Under the pieces are notes generated by a model. The model was not told where the DNA came from. It saw nothing but the letters and a program-made list of their open reading frames with translations, and did not search any database. DNA of 64,000 nt from positions 10,194 through 74,193 of the forward strand of contig DATJPD010000114.1 in assembly GCA_035506575.1 (NCBI GenBank), given 5' to 3'. Each line of letters starts with the position of its first letter. Within the stretch, counting starts at the first letter, position 1. This stretch comes from DATJPD01 sp035506575 (GTDB taxonomy: Bacteria > Pseudomonadota > Alphaproteobacteria > CACIAM-22H2). Below are positions 51,539 to 61,413 of the stretch, piece after piece. The position numbers and the translations under genes were made by a program.

Positions 51539-52360
51539 CTAGGACGCCTTGCCGTAGACGTGTTCAGCGCCCGGGAAGCGGCGCGCGCGCACGTCGTCGG
51601 CGTAGGCCGTGGCAGCAGCGGTGATGAGCGGGGCCAGCTCCGCGTAGCGCTTCACGAAACGGGGCTTGATGTCGCTCACGAGGCCCAGGACGTCGTCGAT
51701 CACCAGAACCTGGCCGTCGCAGGCCGACGAGGCGCCGATGCCGATGGTCGGAATATCGATGGCGGCCGTGGCGGCCCGGGCGACCGGCTCGGCCGTGCCC
51801 TCGATCACGACGGCGAACGCGCCGGCCTCGGCCACGGCGCGGGCGTCGGCCAGGATCTTGGCCTGGCCCTCATCGGAGCGGCCCTGCACGCGGAATCCGC
51901 CGATGGCATTCACCGACTGAGGCTGCAGGCCGATATGCGCCAGCACCGGCACGCCCCGCTCGACGAGGAAGCGGATGGTCTCCGTCATCTCGACCCCGCC
52001 TTCGATCTTGACCCCGGCACAGCCGGTCTCCGCCATCACGCGCGCCGAGGCGCGGAACGCGTCGGCGGGCGAGGCCTGGTAGCTGCCGAAGGGAAGGTCG
52101 ACGATCACGCACGCTTGCTGCGACGCGCGCACGACGGCGGCTCCGTGGGCGATCATGAGGTCGAGGGTGACCGGGATGGTGCTGTCGAAGCCGTACAGCA
52201 CCATGCCCAGCGAATCACCTACGAGCAGCAGGTCGACGACGGGGTCTAGGAGGCGTGCGATCGGCGCGGTATAGGCGGTCAAGGAGACCACCGGGACCTT
52301 GCCCTTGTGCGCGCGAATGTCGGCGGGCGTCTTGCGCCGGGTGACGATGGGGGTGCTCAC
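51539..52360 (-). CDS. panB: Ketopantoate hydroxymethyltransferase PanB
   Basis: A 273-residue TIM-barrel enzyme of pantothenate synthesis. VVSLTAYTAPIARLLDP, LLVGDSLGMVLYGFDSTIPV, VKIEGGVEMTETI and VLAHIGLQPQSVNAIGG match PanB, with the metal-binding Asp residues and the catalytic Glu in VIEGTAEPVA. It converts 2-ketoisovalerate and methylene-THF to ketopantoate. Family length is about 264. panC is not adjacent. A possible promoter lies 40-66 bp upstream of its ATG. Confidence 0.96.
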   Translation of the reverse strand: MSTPIVTRRKTPADIRAHKGKVPVVSLTAYTAPIARLLDPVVDLLLVGDSLGMVLYGFDSTIPVTLDLMIAHGAAVVRASQQACVIVDLPFGSYQASPADAFRASARVMAETGCAGVKIEGGVEMTETIRFLVERGVPVLAHIGLQPQSVNAIGGFRVQGRSDEGQAKILADARAVAEAGAFAVVIEGTAEPVARAATAAIDIPTIGIGASSACDGQVLVIDDVLGLVSDIKPRFVKRYAELAPLITAAATAYADDVRARRFPGAEHVYGKAS

Positions 52361-52399
52361 GGGGGCATCCTCGCCTCAGCTATGACACAACTCCGGGGG

Positions 52400-52426
52400 A
52401 CTATAGCGCCCTTCCTTTGGAATCAA
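52400..52426 (-). promoter_or_regulatory. Possible panB promoter
   Basis: On the minus strand TTGATT (52426-52421), a short 15-bp spacer and TATAGT (52405-52400), about 40 bp before the panB ATG. The -35 is part of an AATCAA-TGCC-TTGATT inverted repeat (52421-52436), which may be an operator. The spacer is shorter than optimal. Confidence 0.35.
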
Positions 52427-52588
52427 TGCCTTGATTTGCGCATAGCTGGTCGGTTTTGGTAGGACCGATCACATGAACGGCATTTAATGATTTCGACATA
52501 GGCGATTTACCGCGCGGCGACTAGATACCTGCGATATTTACTTGCTCCGGCTCCGTCAGCCCCTTCCACCCGCAGTTCAGGACGACCA

Positions 52589-54355
52589 ATGAAACGCCTC
52601 GCCCAACTCCTGCGTAACACCTGGTGGCTGACCAAGCCGTACTTCACCTCCGAGGACCGATGGGCGGCGATCGGGCTCCTTGCCCTTCTCGTGGGCCTCA
52701 ACCTGGGCAGCGTCTATCTCAACGTCTTGTTCACGGAGTGGAACAACCTCTTCTATACGGCGCTGCAAAAGAAGGATTGGCCGGTTTTCATTCATCAGCT
52801 GCTGCGCTTCTCCTGGCTCGCGGCGCTGTTCATCGTCGCGGCCGTGTATCAGATCTACTTCAACCAGATGCTGCAGATCCGCTGGCGCAAATGGCTGACG
52901 CGGCGCTACCTGGATCTATGGTTGGACCGGCGCGCCTATTATCGGATGCAGCTTGCCAATGGGACGACCGACAACCCCGATCAGCGAATCTCCGACGACC
53001 TCCGCCTGTTCGTCGGGCAGACCCTGACATTGTCGCTCGGCCTCATGAGCGCAGTCGTGACGCTGGTCTCGTTCCTTGGAATGCTCTGGCTCCTGTCTGG
53101 CGCCTTCAGCTTCACGTTGTTCGGCCACGAGATGACCATTCCCGGCTATATGGTGTGGTTTGCCCTCGGCTACGCGGTGGTCGGCACCTGGCTGACGAAT
53201 CTGGTCGGCCGCAAGCTCATCCGGCTCAATTTCGACCAGCAGCGCTACGAAGCCGATTTCCGCTTCAGTCTCATCCGCGTGCGCGAGAATGCGGATGCGA
53301 TCGCCCTCGATGCCGGCGAGCCGAATGAAAAACGCGGCCTGTTGGAGCGGTTCACCTCCGTCGTCGGAAATTGGTGGGCGATCATGCGGGCGCAGAAGCA
53401 GCTGACTTGGTTGACCGCCGGCTACAATCAAATCGCCATCATTTTCCCGTTCGTGGTCGCAAGCCCCGGCTATTTTTCGGGCAAGTTCGAGCTGGGCATC
53501 CTGATGCAGACTGCCTCCGCCTTCGGCCAGGTCCAGTCGTCGCTGAGCTACATCGTGAATGCGTACACCGACCTCGCGTCATGGGCGGCGGTGGTCGATC
53601 GACTGTCTCAGTTCCACGAGGTGACTGAAACAGCCAACAAGGTCACGGGAGGATTGGCGATAACGCGCTCCAATCAACCCGGCGTGTCCCTCGACAACGT
53701 GACCATCGACTTGCCGGGCGCGACACCGTTGTTGTCAGCAGCGCATCTGGACTTGGCGCCCGGCCGGTCGACCCTGGTGACGGGGCCGTCGGGATCAGGC
53801 AAGAGCACCTTGTTTCGCGCCCTCGCCGGCATCTGGCCATTCGGCTCCGGCACGGTACGCATTCCGGCCGAGGCCCGCGTGATGTTCCTGCCGCAGCGGC
53901 CCTATCTGCCGCTCGGAACGTTGCGCGAGGTGCTGACCTATCCGCAAGGCCCGGACGGTGTCAGCGACGACCGGTTGCGCGAAATCCTGCGCCTGTGCCG
54001 GCTGCCCGACCTGGCGACCCGCCTCGATGAGTCCCGGCACTGGGCCCTGACGTTGTCGCCCGGCGAGCAGCAGCGCGTCGCCTTCGCGCGCGTGTTCCTG
54101 CAGAAGCCCGATTGGCTGTTCGTGGACGAGGCCACGGCGCAGCTCGACGAAGCGACCGAGCGCGAGCTCTACGGCCGGGTGGCGCACGAGTTGCCGCGCA
54201 CCACCGTGATCAGCATCGGCCACCGGTCGACATTGCGTGCCTTCCATACGGATCATGTCGCGATCGAGAAGGAGCCTGGCGCGCGGCGCGGGCAGGTGGT
54301 CCGCGATACGGCAGCCGCGTCGGGGGCGGTGGCGGCGAACGGCCTTCCGGCCTAG
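52589..54355 (+). CDS. SbmA/BacA/YddA-like ABC transporter (fused permease and ATPase)
   Basis: A 588-residue half-transporter of the ABC-D/peptide uptake-like type. The N-terminal ~330 residues hold six helices with RKWLTRRYLDLWLDRRAYYR, NPDQRISDDLRLFV and FRFSLIRVRENADAIAL, the SbmA/BacA-like EAA region. The nucleotide domain has Walker A GPSGSGKST, signature TLSPGEQQRVAFARV and Walker B WLFVDEATAQLDE. As a homodimer it would move a peptide, vitamin or very-long-chain acyl compound. It is monocistronic, 53 bp before the polymerase gene. Confidence 0.92.
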   Translation: MKRLAQLLRNTWWLTKPYFTSEDRWAAIGLLALLVGLNLGSVYLNVLFTEWNNLFYTALQKKDWPVFIHQLLRFSWLAALFIVAAVYQIYFNQMLQIRWRKWLTRRYLDLWLDRRAYYRMQLANGTTDNPDQRISDDLRLFVGQTLTLSLGLMSAVVTLVSFLGMLWLLSGAFSFTLFGHEMTIPGYMVWFALGYAVVGTWLTNLVGRKLIRLNFDQQRYEADFRFSLIRVRENADAIALDAGEPNEKRGLLERFTSVVGNWWAIMRAQKQLTWLTAGYNQIAIIFPFVVASPGYFSGKFELGILMQTASAFGQVQSSLSYIVNAYTDLASWAAVVDRLSQFHEVTETANKVTGGLAITRSNQPGVSLDNVTIDLPGATPLLSAAHLDLAPGRSTLVTGPSGSGKSTLFRALAGIWPFGSGTVRIPAEARVMFLPQRPYLPLGTLREVLTYPQGPDGVSDDRLREILRLCRLPDLATRLDESRHWALTLSPGEQQRVAFARVFLQKPDWLFVDEATAQLDEATERELYGRVAHELPRTTVISIGHRSTLRAFHTDHVAIEKEPGARRGQVVRDTAAASGAVAANGLPA

Positions 54356-54407
54356 GTGCGAGTCTGCCGGGCCGGTCTATGCTACAAAGGGCGCGGGGGA
54401 GAGTCCG

Positions 54408-55730
54408 ATGGCCCCGCGCGACGACCAGGTTCCTGTGCTTTGCCGTGATTGTCTGTGGCATGCCGGGGGCGGCGCTGATGAGCGCTGCATCCGCTGCGGC
54501 TCGATGCGCCTCTTGCGCCATCCCGAGCTCGATTCGCTCACGCTCGCCCATATCGATTGCGACGCGTTCTACGCAACCGTCGAAAAGCGCGACAATCCTG
54601 ATCTCGCCGACAAGCCGGTCATCGTCGGCGGCGGCCGGCGCGGGGTGGCCCTGACCTGCTGCTACATCGCCCGCCGCTACGGCGTGCATTCGGCCATGCC
54701 GATGTTCAAGGCGCTGGCCCTCTGCCCGCAGGCCGTCGTGGTCCGGCCCCGGATGGACCACTACGCGGAAGTCAGCCACCAGGTGCGCGAGATCTTTCTC
54801 GCCGCGACGCCGATCGTGGAGCCGGTGTCGCTGGACGAGGCCTATCTTGATCTTGGCGGCACCGAGACGTTGCACCGGCGCCATCCTGCCGCGACGCTGG
54901 CTGAGGTCGCGCGGCGCATCGAGCGCGAGATCGGCATCACGGTGTCGATCGGGCTCAGCTTCAACAAGCTTCTGGCAAAGCTTGCCTCCGAGATGGACAA
55001 GCCGCGTGGCTTTGGGGTGATCGGCCAGGCCGAGGCCGAGGGCTTTCTCGCGGCGCGGCCGGTGCGGGTTCTGCCGGGCGTAGGGCGGGTGATGGCAGCG
55101 AAGCTCGAGGCGGACGGAATCACCACGGTCGGCGCCCTGCAGCGCGTCTCGCGGGCCGAGCTCGCGCACAGGTTCGGCGCGTACGGTGCCCACCTCGCCG
55201 AGCTGGCGCGCGGCCGCGACGACCGGCGGGTGGAGCCCGACCGTGAGGCTAAGACGCTGTCGGCCGAGACAACGTTCGAGAGCGATCTTGCCGACGCGGA
55301 TGCGTTGCGTACGGAGCTTTGGCCGCTGTGCGAGAAGGTGGCGCGCCGCCTGAAAACCGCGGGCCTCGCGGGACGCACGGTGGTGCTCAAGCTGAAGACG
55401 GCGTCGTTCCAGATCCTGACGCGCCGGCGGCAGGTCAAGCAGCTGACGCATCTCGCGGAGGATTTGTACGCGGTGGCCGGGCCGCTCCTGGACAAGGAGG
55501 TGGCGCAGCCGGCCGACGGCGGGCCGAAGACTCGCCGGCGGTTCCGCCTGATCGGCGTCGGCATGAGCGACCTGGCGCCGGCCGAGAGCGATCCAATACG
55601 CGACCTGTTCGACACGGGCCATGTGCGCCGCGCCAAGATCGAGGAGACGATCGACCAGGTCCGCGAGCGCTTCGGCGACGAGAGCATCCGTCTCGGCCGC
55701 GGCCTGGCCGCGCGGCAGCGGCGCCGTTAG
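54408..55730 (+). CDS. dinB: DNA polymerase IV (DinB family) with N-terminal zinc ribbon
   Basis: A 440-residue Y-family polymerase. ATG 54408 follows GGGGGAGAG and starts a zinc ribbon with C12, C15, C27 and C30, an addition typical of alphaproteobacterial DinB. The palm has HIDCDAFYATVEKRDNPDL and SLDEAYLDL, the metal-binding aspartates and Glu; the thumb has LPGVGRVMAAKLEADGI. A normal little-finger region follows. It carries out lesion bypass. No LexA-like box was identified upstream. Confidence 0.95.
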   Translation: MAPRDDQVPVLCRDCLWHAGGGADERCIRCGSMRLLRHPELDSLTLAHIDCDAFYATVEKRDNPDLADKPVIVGGGRRGVALTCCYIARRYGVHSAMPMFKALALCPQAVVVRPRMDHYAEVSHQVREIFLAATPIVEPVSLDEAYLDLGGTETLHRRHPAATLAEVARRIEREIGITVSIGLSFNKLLAKLASEMDKPRGFGVIGQAEAEGFLAARPVRVLPGVGRVMAAKLEADGITTVGALQRVSRAELAHRFGAYGAHLAELARGRDDRRVEPDREAKTLSAETTFESDLADADALRTELWPLCEKVARRLKTAGLAGRTVVLKLKTASFQILTRRRQVKQLTHLAEDLYAVAGPLLDKEVAQPADGGPKTRRRFRLIGVGMSDLAPAESDPIRDLFDTGHVRRAKIEETIDQVRERFGDESIRLGRGLAARQRRR

Positions 55731-55765
55731 GCCAGCCCGGCACGACTATTGCTTCCCAGGGCGGC

Positions 55766-56974
55766 ATGCGTGTCGTTCTGATCGGGGCGGGCGTTGCCGG
55801 CGGGGTGATCGCGCGCGGCCTGGCCCGTATGGCCGGGCTCGACGTCGAGCTTGTCGAACAGGTGGCTCCCGAGGACCACGCCATGGCCGGCAACGGGCTC
55901 AATGTCGGCCCGAATGCCCTGTGGGCGCTCGAGCATACGCTGCCGGAGGTGGCGGCGGAGCTGCGAGCGGCCAGCTTGCCGTGGACGCGCTGGCATGCGG
56001 CGTTGTCGGACGGGACCCCGCTCTATGAGATCAGGCTCGCTGACGTGGCGCCGTGTCCCGGGATCCGCATCCGTTGGTCCGAGCTGTACCGGGTCGCGCG
56101 GCAGCGGGTCGCCCCGCGCACGCGTTACGATCGCCGGTGCGTGGGGGTGGACTTCGCCGCCGACGGAACCGCGTCGGTAGCGCTGGAGCGGACTGCCGAC
56201 GGCGGCCGGGAGGAGATCCGCGGGATCGATCTTCTGATCGCCGGTGACGGCCGCTATTCGCGGTTGCGCGAGACCCTGTGCGGCGCCCCCTCGATCCGGC
56301 ATCTGGGCGTGGCCAATTTCCGTCTCCTCATCGAGGACGGTGGCGCCATCGACATCGACGATCTCGAACAATGGTACACCGGGCCGAACCGCCTGCTGGC
56401 GTTCCGGTTGGCCGACCGCCGGATTTACCTCAGCGGAAACTTTCCGATCGAAGCCGGGCGCGACATCCGCGATGACGAGAAGACGCCCGAGTTCCTGCGC
56501 CGCATCTATCTGCCGGGGAGCGGCCCGGTGGAGGCCAAGTGTCGCCGGCTGATCGACGCGGCCTGCGACCCGAGGGCCGTCCTGCACTGGTCGCGCGCGC
56601 AGGAGATCGACGTCCGCTTCCACGACGCGCAGCACCGGGTGCTGTTCGTCGGCGATGCCGCGCATGCCATGGCGCCGACCTTAGGGCAAGGGGCCACGCA
56701 GGCGATCGAGGACGCGTGCGCGCTGGTCGACCTGTTCGAGAGGATGCGCGGACCGGGGTTCGGCGTGCCGGACTTTCTCGACGCCTATGACCGGCTGCGC
56801 CGCGAACGCATCGAGTTCGTGCGCCGCTTCTCGTGGGATGCGAGTGAATCTCTGCTGGCCGGGCGCGATCCGATCGCAACGAACCGGCCCAAGGCCGGGA
56901 CCGCCTATCGCCAGATGCTGCGGCGGATGTACGGCGATCTGGGCTTCGGGCCGCCGGCGGCCGTCAGTGCCTGA
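55766..56974 (+). CDS. FAD-dependent monooxygenase
   Basis: A 402-residue class A flavoprotein monooxygenase. The dinucleotide motif is VVLIGAGVAGGVIARGLA at the N-terminus, DG of the middle motif in LLIAGDGRYSRLRE, and the FAD-ribose motif VLFVGDAAHAMAPTLGQGA. It starts 35 bp after dinB and converges on the ureidoglycolate lyase gene. Such enzymes hydroxylate aromatic or related ring compounds with NAD(P)H and oxygen. The substrate is not readable; a urate-hydroxylase-like (HpxO-type) role is conceivable next to allA but unproven. Confidence 0.88.
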   Translation: MRVVLIGAGVAGGVIARGLARMAGLDVELVEQVAPEDHAMAGNGLNVGPNALWALEHTLPEVAAELRAASLPWTRWHAALSDGTPLYEIRLADVAPCPGIRIRWSELYRVARQRVAPRTRYDRRCVGVDFAADGTASVALERTADGGREEIRGIDLLIAGDGRYSRLRETLCGAPSIRHLGVANFRLLIEDGGAIDIDDLEQWYTGPNRLLAFRLADRRIYLSGNFPIEAGRDIRDDEKTPEFLRRIYLPGSGPVEAKCRRLIDAACDPRAVLHWSRAQEIDVRFHDAQHRVLFVGDAAHAMAPTLGQGATQAIEDACALVDLFERMRGPGFGVPDFLDAYDRLRRERIEFVRRFSWDASESLLAGRDPIATNRPKAGTAYRQMLRRMYGDLGFGPPAAVSA

Positions 56975-56977
56975 CCC

Positions 56978-57514
56978 TCAAATTTCGGCCAGCGGACCCG
57001 CGGGGCGGATCTCGATGCCCCATTCCTTGTCCAGATACACAGGGTAGAAATCGCCCTGGTTCGTGTCGCTGAGCTCGAGATTGAAGAACTCCGCCGACTT
57101 GCCTTTGAAGAACGGGCCTGCGTGCCAGGTGCTGCGGTGCAGCTTGATTCCGAGCGTCCCCGGAACGTGGAAGATCGCGATTCGTTTGGGATCGGGCTTG
57201 GCAGCCTTGTCGTCCGGGTCGTTGGGCGGAGCCACGGCGATCAGCCACGGCTTCGCGCCGACGGATGCAAGGCACTGCGTCACCTGCATATGGCGGGTGA
57301 TGTAGCGGACCATCATCGGCCGCTCCTTGAGCGCCATGACGTAGAAACGTGGGATGCCGCGGCCGAGGTCGAGCTGGGCGTCGTCGGGGCCGTACAATTT
57401 TCCGTCGGGCGTCGGTCCCAGGACCTGGCCGAACGGGCTGAACGCCTCGGGTGTGAGGGCCTGCACCGTCAGGTCGACCGTCTTGCGGGGCACATTGGAT
57501 GCGGTGTCGGGCAT
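56978..57514 (-). CDS. allA: Ureidoglycolate lyase
   Basis: A 178-residue protein of the ureidoglycolate lyase family. VQALTPEAFSPFGQVLGPTP, ITRHMQVTQCLASVGAKPWL, FHVPGTLGIKLHRSTWHAGP and the C-terminal DFYPVYLDKEWGIEI match the fold and active-site region. It splits ureidoglycolate into glyoxylate and urea, the last step of purine-ring ureide breakdown, so it produces the substrate of the urease encoded 42 kb away. It is monocistronic and convergent with the FAD monooxygenase. Confidence 0.88.
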   Translation of the reverse strand: MPDTASNVPRKTVDLTVQALTPEAFSPFGQVLGPTPDGKLYGPDDAQLDLGRGIPRFYVMALKERPMMVRYITRHMQVTQCLASVGAKPWLIAVAPPNDPDDKAAKPDPKRIAIFHVPGTLGIKLHRSTWHAGPFFKGKSAEFFNLELSDTNQGDFYPVYLDKEWGIEIRPAGPLAEI

Positions 57515-57587
57515 GGCGCTCCCTCTCTCGCGATGGATGCCCTAGAATAGCAAACTTCGCGCCAAAGTCCGCAGCTCACGGTGATTC

Positions 57588-58477
<890 letters not shown>

Positions 58478-58481
<4 letters not shown>

Positions 58482-59590
58482 CCTTTGCATTGGCGCAGGT
58501 AGAGCCCGGCGATCCGTACGGGATCGTAGGTGGCGCGTATCCGCGCCTGGACGGCGTCGCTCGGACGGTCCCCGGGATTGCGCAGAATCGAAAGGAGCGT
58601 GGAAGCCCACTCCTGAGGATCCTCCGGTGCGTCGACATACGTCGCTTCGCCCAAGGTCACCTCGGGCAGGGACGCGCATCGGGTGGTTACGGTGGGAAGC
58701 CCAAGCCCCAGCGCTTCCACCGCCGGCATGCCGAAGCCCTCGTAGAGCGAAGGGAAGGCAAAGACCCGCGCGTTCCGGTAATAGCGGCCCAGCGTCAGGT
58801 CGTCGACATAGCCGGTGATCTCGACGTGATCTGTGAGCTCCAGCTCGCGCACCAGCTGGCGCGGATCGCGGGACCGATCCCGTACCCCGAGCAAAGCTGC
58901 CGGGAGCTGGCCGACCAGGACCAGCCGCACGTCCACCGACCGCCGGACGATGCTCAGCGCCCGGATCAGAACGGCCAGGTTCTTATGCGGATAGTGGGCG
59001 GCGACGGAAAGGATGTAAGGGCGCCTGCCATCGTCCCGAGGCGGCTCTTCGCCGAAGCGAGCCCAGGAGATCGGATTCGGAATCACGGCGGCTTTTTCGG
59101 CCGCTCGGTCGCCGTAGAATTTTCGCACCTCGTCACGGACGAACTCCGACAGGACCACGACGCTGTCGGCGCGCGCGAATGTGAGGCCATGGGTCAGGCG
59201 AAGCCAGCGCAGGCGCGCGGCCGGCGTCAGTTCGCGGAACCGGAGATATTGCAGGTCATGGATGACCGTCACGACACGGCCCATCCGACGCGGGATGATC
59301 GGCGGCGTGAAGTAGTTCGGAAAGAGAATGGCGTCGGCGCGCAACGAGGGCTTGAGGCACGAGAGCTGTTCACCGACGAATCGATTGACGTGGCGCCCTT
59401 GCGCGAGGAGGGTGACCGAGCTGCGCTTCATCTCCTCGACAAAGGAGCGGTCCAGGTCGTCGAGCTCCGTACAGAGAAGCGACACCTGCGCGCCGCAGGT
59501 GTCCATTCCACGCAGCAGGTTGTAGAGCATATGCTCCGCGCCGCCGACGCGGCCCCGCTGGACGAAATGGCCGGCGACCGTAATATTCAT
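58478..59590 (-). CDS. Glycosyltransferase family 4 enzyme
   Basis: A 370-residue GT-B glycosyltransferase. The N-terminal half has GRVGGAEHMLYNLLRGM; the C-terminal donor domain starts RRPYILSVAAHYPHKNLAVL and has FPSLYEGFGMPAVEALGLGL, the E-x7-E motif of retaining GT4 enzymes. It is the last gene of the minus-strand polysaccharide operon, 2 bp after the GNAT-like gene. It probably adds one sugar to the lipid-linked repeat unit at the cytosolic membrane face. Confidence 0.92.
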
Positions 59591-59592
59591 GC

Positions 59593-60615
59593 CTAACCTG
59601 CCCGCATGAAGCGTGCGGTAAGGCGCTGGACGGCATGGGCGACCGACGACCGCGGACTCAGCGCCGCCACCACCGCGGATTTGAGCATGGGCACGGCAGA
59701 CCGCCTGATCAACGCGAGCTCCCCGCTTCCGCGCAGCTGGCAGGTTAGCGCAAGAAGCCCAGCCCCGCCGCCGGGAAGGACGAGCTCCGTGATGCCCCGG
59801 GAGATCAAATGTTCGATCGCAAAGGCGCGATTTGTGAGGGACAACGACGCCCGGGGGTATCGCCGTTGATTGATCTGATAGAAGACGAACGCGGCACGAT
59901 CGGAAATCAACCCGGCGAGGCAGCTGAGAAGCTCACCGGATCGGGAACGGAGCAGCGCGTGAAACCCGCGGTCCTGGGCGGCGAGGAACGTGTCGTAGGC
60001 CGCGATCTGTCGGGCCTGATAAGGCTCCGGATGCGTGTCGCGCGCGAGCGCGTGCCGCTCGGCGGCCCCGGTCGTCACGGCCGGGCCGAACTCGAAGGTC
60101 AAACCGGCGTCTGCTGCCCGGCGCCGCACGCGGCGCATGTCACGCCGCGTGTGGTTTCCGAGCGTTCCGAGAAACGCTTCATAATCGTCGGTAAGCTCGA
60201 TGGCCTCCGGCACGTCAACCGGCAGAAACACGGCGGAATACGTATGCTTGCCCTCGGCCAATCGTTCGACGTCGGAGGCGCGGTCGCGAGACGAGCCGGC
60301 CAGAAATAGCTTCACGATGTCGGGCGACTCCCGGCCGCTCAGGAGCGACAGGGCGGCCCGCGCGGCGGTCCAGATATCGTTGGCGGGCGCGCCGGCGGCG
60401 GGCTCGATAAGCGCATTCACGATCGGGCTGGCGAGGCCCGAGAACCTGCGGTGAATGTAGTAGATATCGTGCTCTTTCGTGGCACGGTGCTCGATTGCCG
60501 ACGGCAACGGAAAGCTCGCCGCGTTGAGACTGAAATTTCCGAAGGCGGAACGCTGATCCGCGTTTCGCACCAGCGCTGATGGCGGTATTCGCAGGCGTGG
60601 GTTGGTGTCGTTCAT
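59593..60615 (-). CDS. GNAT/FemAB-like protein of the polysaccharide cluster
   Basis: A 340-residue protein resembling the BioF2/CelD-type GNAT fold: YEAFLGTLGNHTRRDMRRVR is the usual conserved segment before the acetyltransferase-like core, and GFHALLRSRSGELLSCLAGL, AFVFYQINQRRYPRASLSLT complete it. Such proteins in exopolysaccharide loci are presumed acyl- or aminoacyl-transferases that decorate the polymer. It lies 33 bp after the methyltransferase and 2 bp before the GT4 gene. Substrate unknown. Confidence 0.75.
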   Translation of the reverse strand: MNDTNPRLRIPPSALVRNADQRSAFGNFSLNAASFPLPSAIEHRATKEHDIYYIHRRFSGLASPIVNALIEPAAGAPANDIWTAARAALSLLSGRESPDIVKLFLAGSSRDRASDVERLAEGKHTYSAVFLPVDVPEAIELTDDYEAFLGTLGNHTRRDMRRVRRRAADAGLTFEFGPAVTTGAAERHALARDTHPEPYQARQIAAYDTFLAAQDRGFHALLRSRSGELLSCLAGLISDRAAFVFYQINQRRYPRASLSLTNRAFAIEHLISRGITELVLPGGGAGLLALTCQLRGSGELALIRRSAVPMLKSAVVAALSPRSSVAHAVQRLTARFMRAG

Positions 60616-60648
60616 CGTCGGTGGCCCGGAGCGGTTCCCTGGGTCTGG

Positions 60649-61380
60649 TCAGGACTTGACGGCCTCGAGGACCATCGATTCCAGCGCCAGGAATCCCGGT
60701 GGCATGCGATCGACATGCTCCAGGCCGCGCAGCTCTCGGTCGGCGCTTTCGCCGAGCTCGTGATAGGACACATCGGAAAAGCCGGCATGCTCGAGCGCGC
60801 GCGCGAGCGTCCGTCGGTCGTAGATGAACTGGTGGCCCCAATCGCGGACATAATTGTTCAGCACAAACACCGGGTCGACCGCATCGGCGGCCGGGATGAA
60901 CTCCCGCGTCGCCCACGCCAGGTATTCGTCTTCGACCCGCGAACGATCTACCCGGAAGAGCTTGAGGAAGTTCGCAAGATCTGGAGTGCAGATGCGGATC
61001 CGTCCGCCCGGCACCATCACGCGGTAGCATTCGCTCAGCATGTTCCGGCCATCCGCGTACGGCACATGTTCGATCATGTGCTCGCTGAAGACGTAGTTGA
61101 AGGTGTTGTCTGGAAACGGAAAGCGTCGGCAGGCATCGAGATAGATCACGCCCGAGCCGAGCGGTTCGATATCGCCATTGAGCCAGCCCGGTCTTGCATT
61201 GCTGCCGGCACCCACCTGGAGTTTGCGCACGGGATGCGAGCCAAGATAGCGGCGAATCGTGTGGCGATCGGCGAAGAGGCGCTTGGTCCAGCGCTTCGGC
61301 GCCCGCACGTACGAGCGGGCGCGAAGACGCAGGGGTTTTGGCAGGAGGCCGGCGGTCTGCCGGAGGCGGCTGGTAGCCAT
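60649..61380 (-). CDS. SAM-dependent methyltransferase
   Basis: A 243-residue class I methyltransferase. LQVGAGSNARPGWLNGD is motif I, with FNYVFSEHMIEHVPYADGRN and GGRIRICTPDLANF as later motifs. The EHMIEHVPY form is common in methyltransferases of polysaccharide clusters. It is 33 bp after the flippase gene. It may methylate a sugar hydroxyl or terminal residue of the repeat unit. Confidence 0.88.
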   Translation of the reverse strand: MATSRLRQTAGLLPKPLRLRARSYVRAPKRWTKRLFADRHTIRRYLGSHPVRKLQVGAGSNARPGWLNGDIEPLGSGVIYLDACRRFPFPDNTFNYVFSEHMIEHVPYADGRNMLSECYRVMVPGGRIRICTPDLANFLKLFRVDRSRVEDEYLAWATREFIPAADAVDPVFVLNNYVRDWGHQFIYDRRTLARALEHAGFSDVSYHELGESADRELRGLEHVDRMPPGFLALESMVLEAVKS

Positions 61381-61413
61381 GCGAGCGTGTTTTCCCTTTG
61401 TCCCTCGGGGCCG

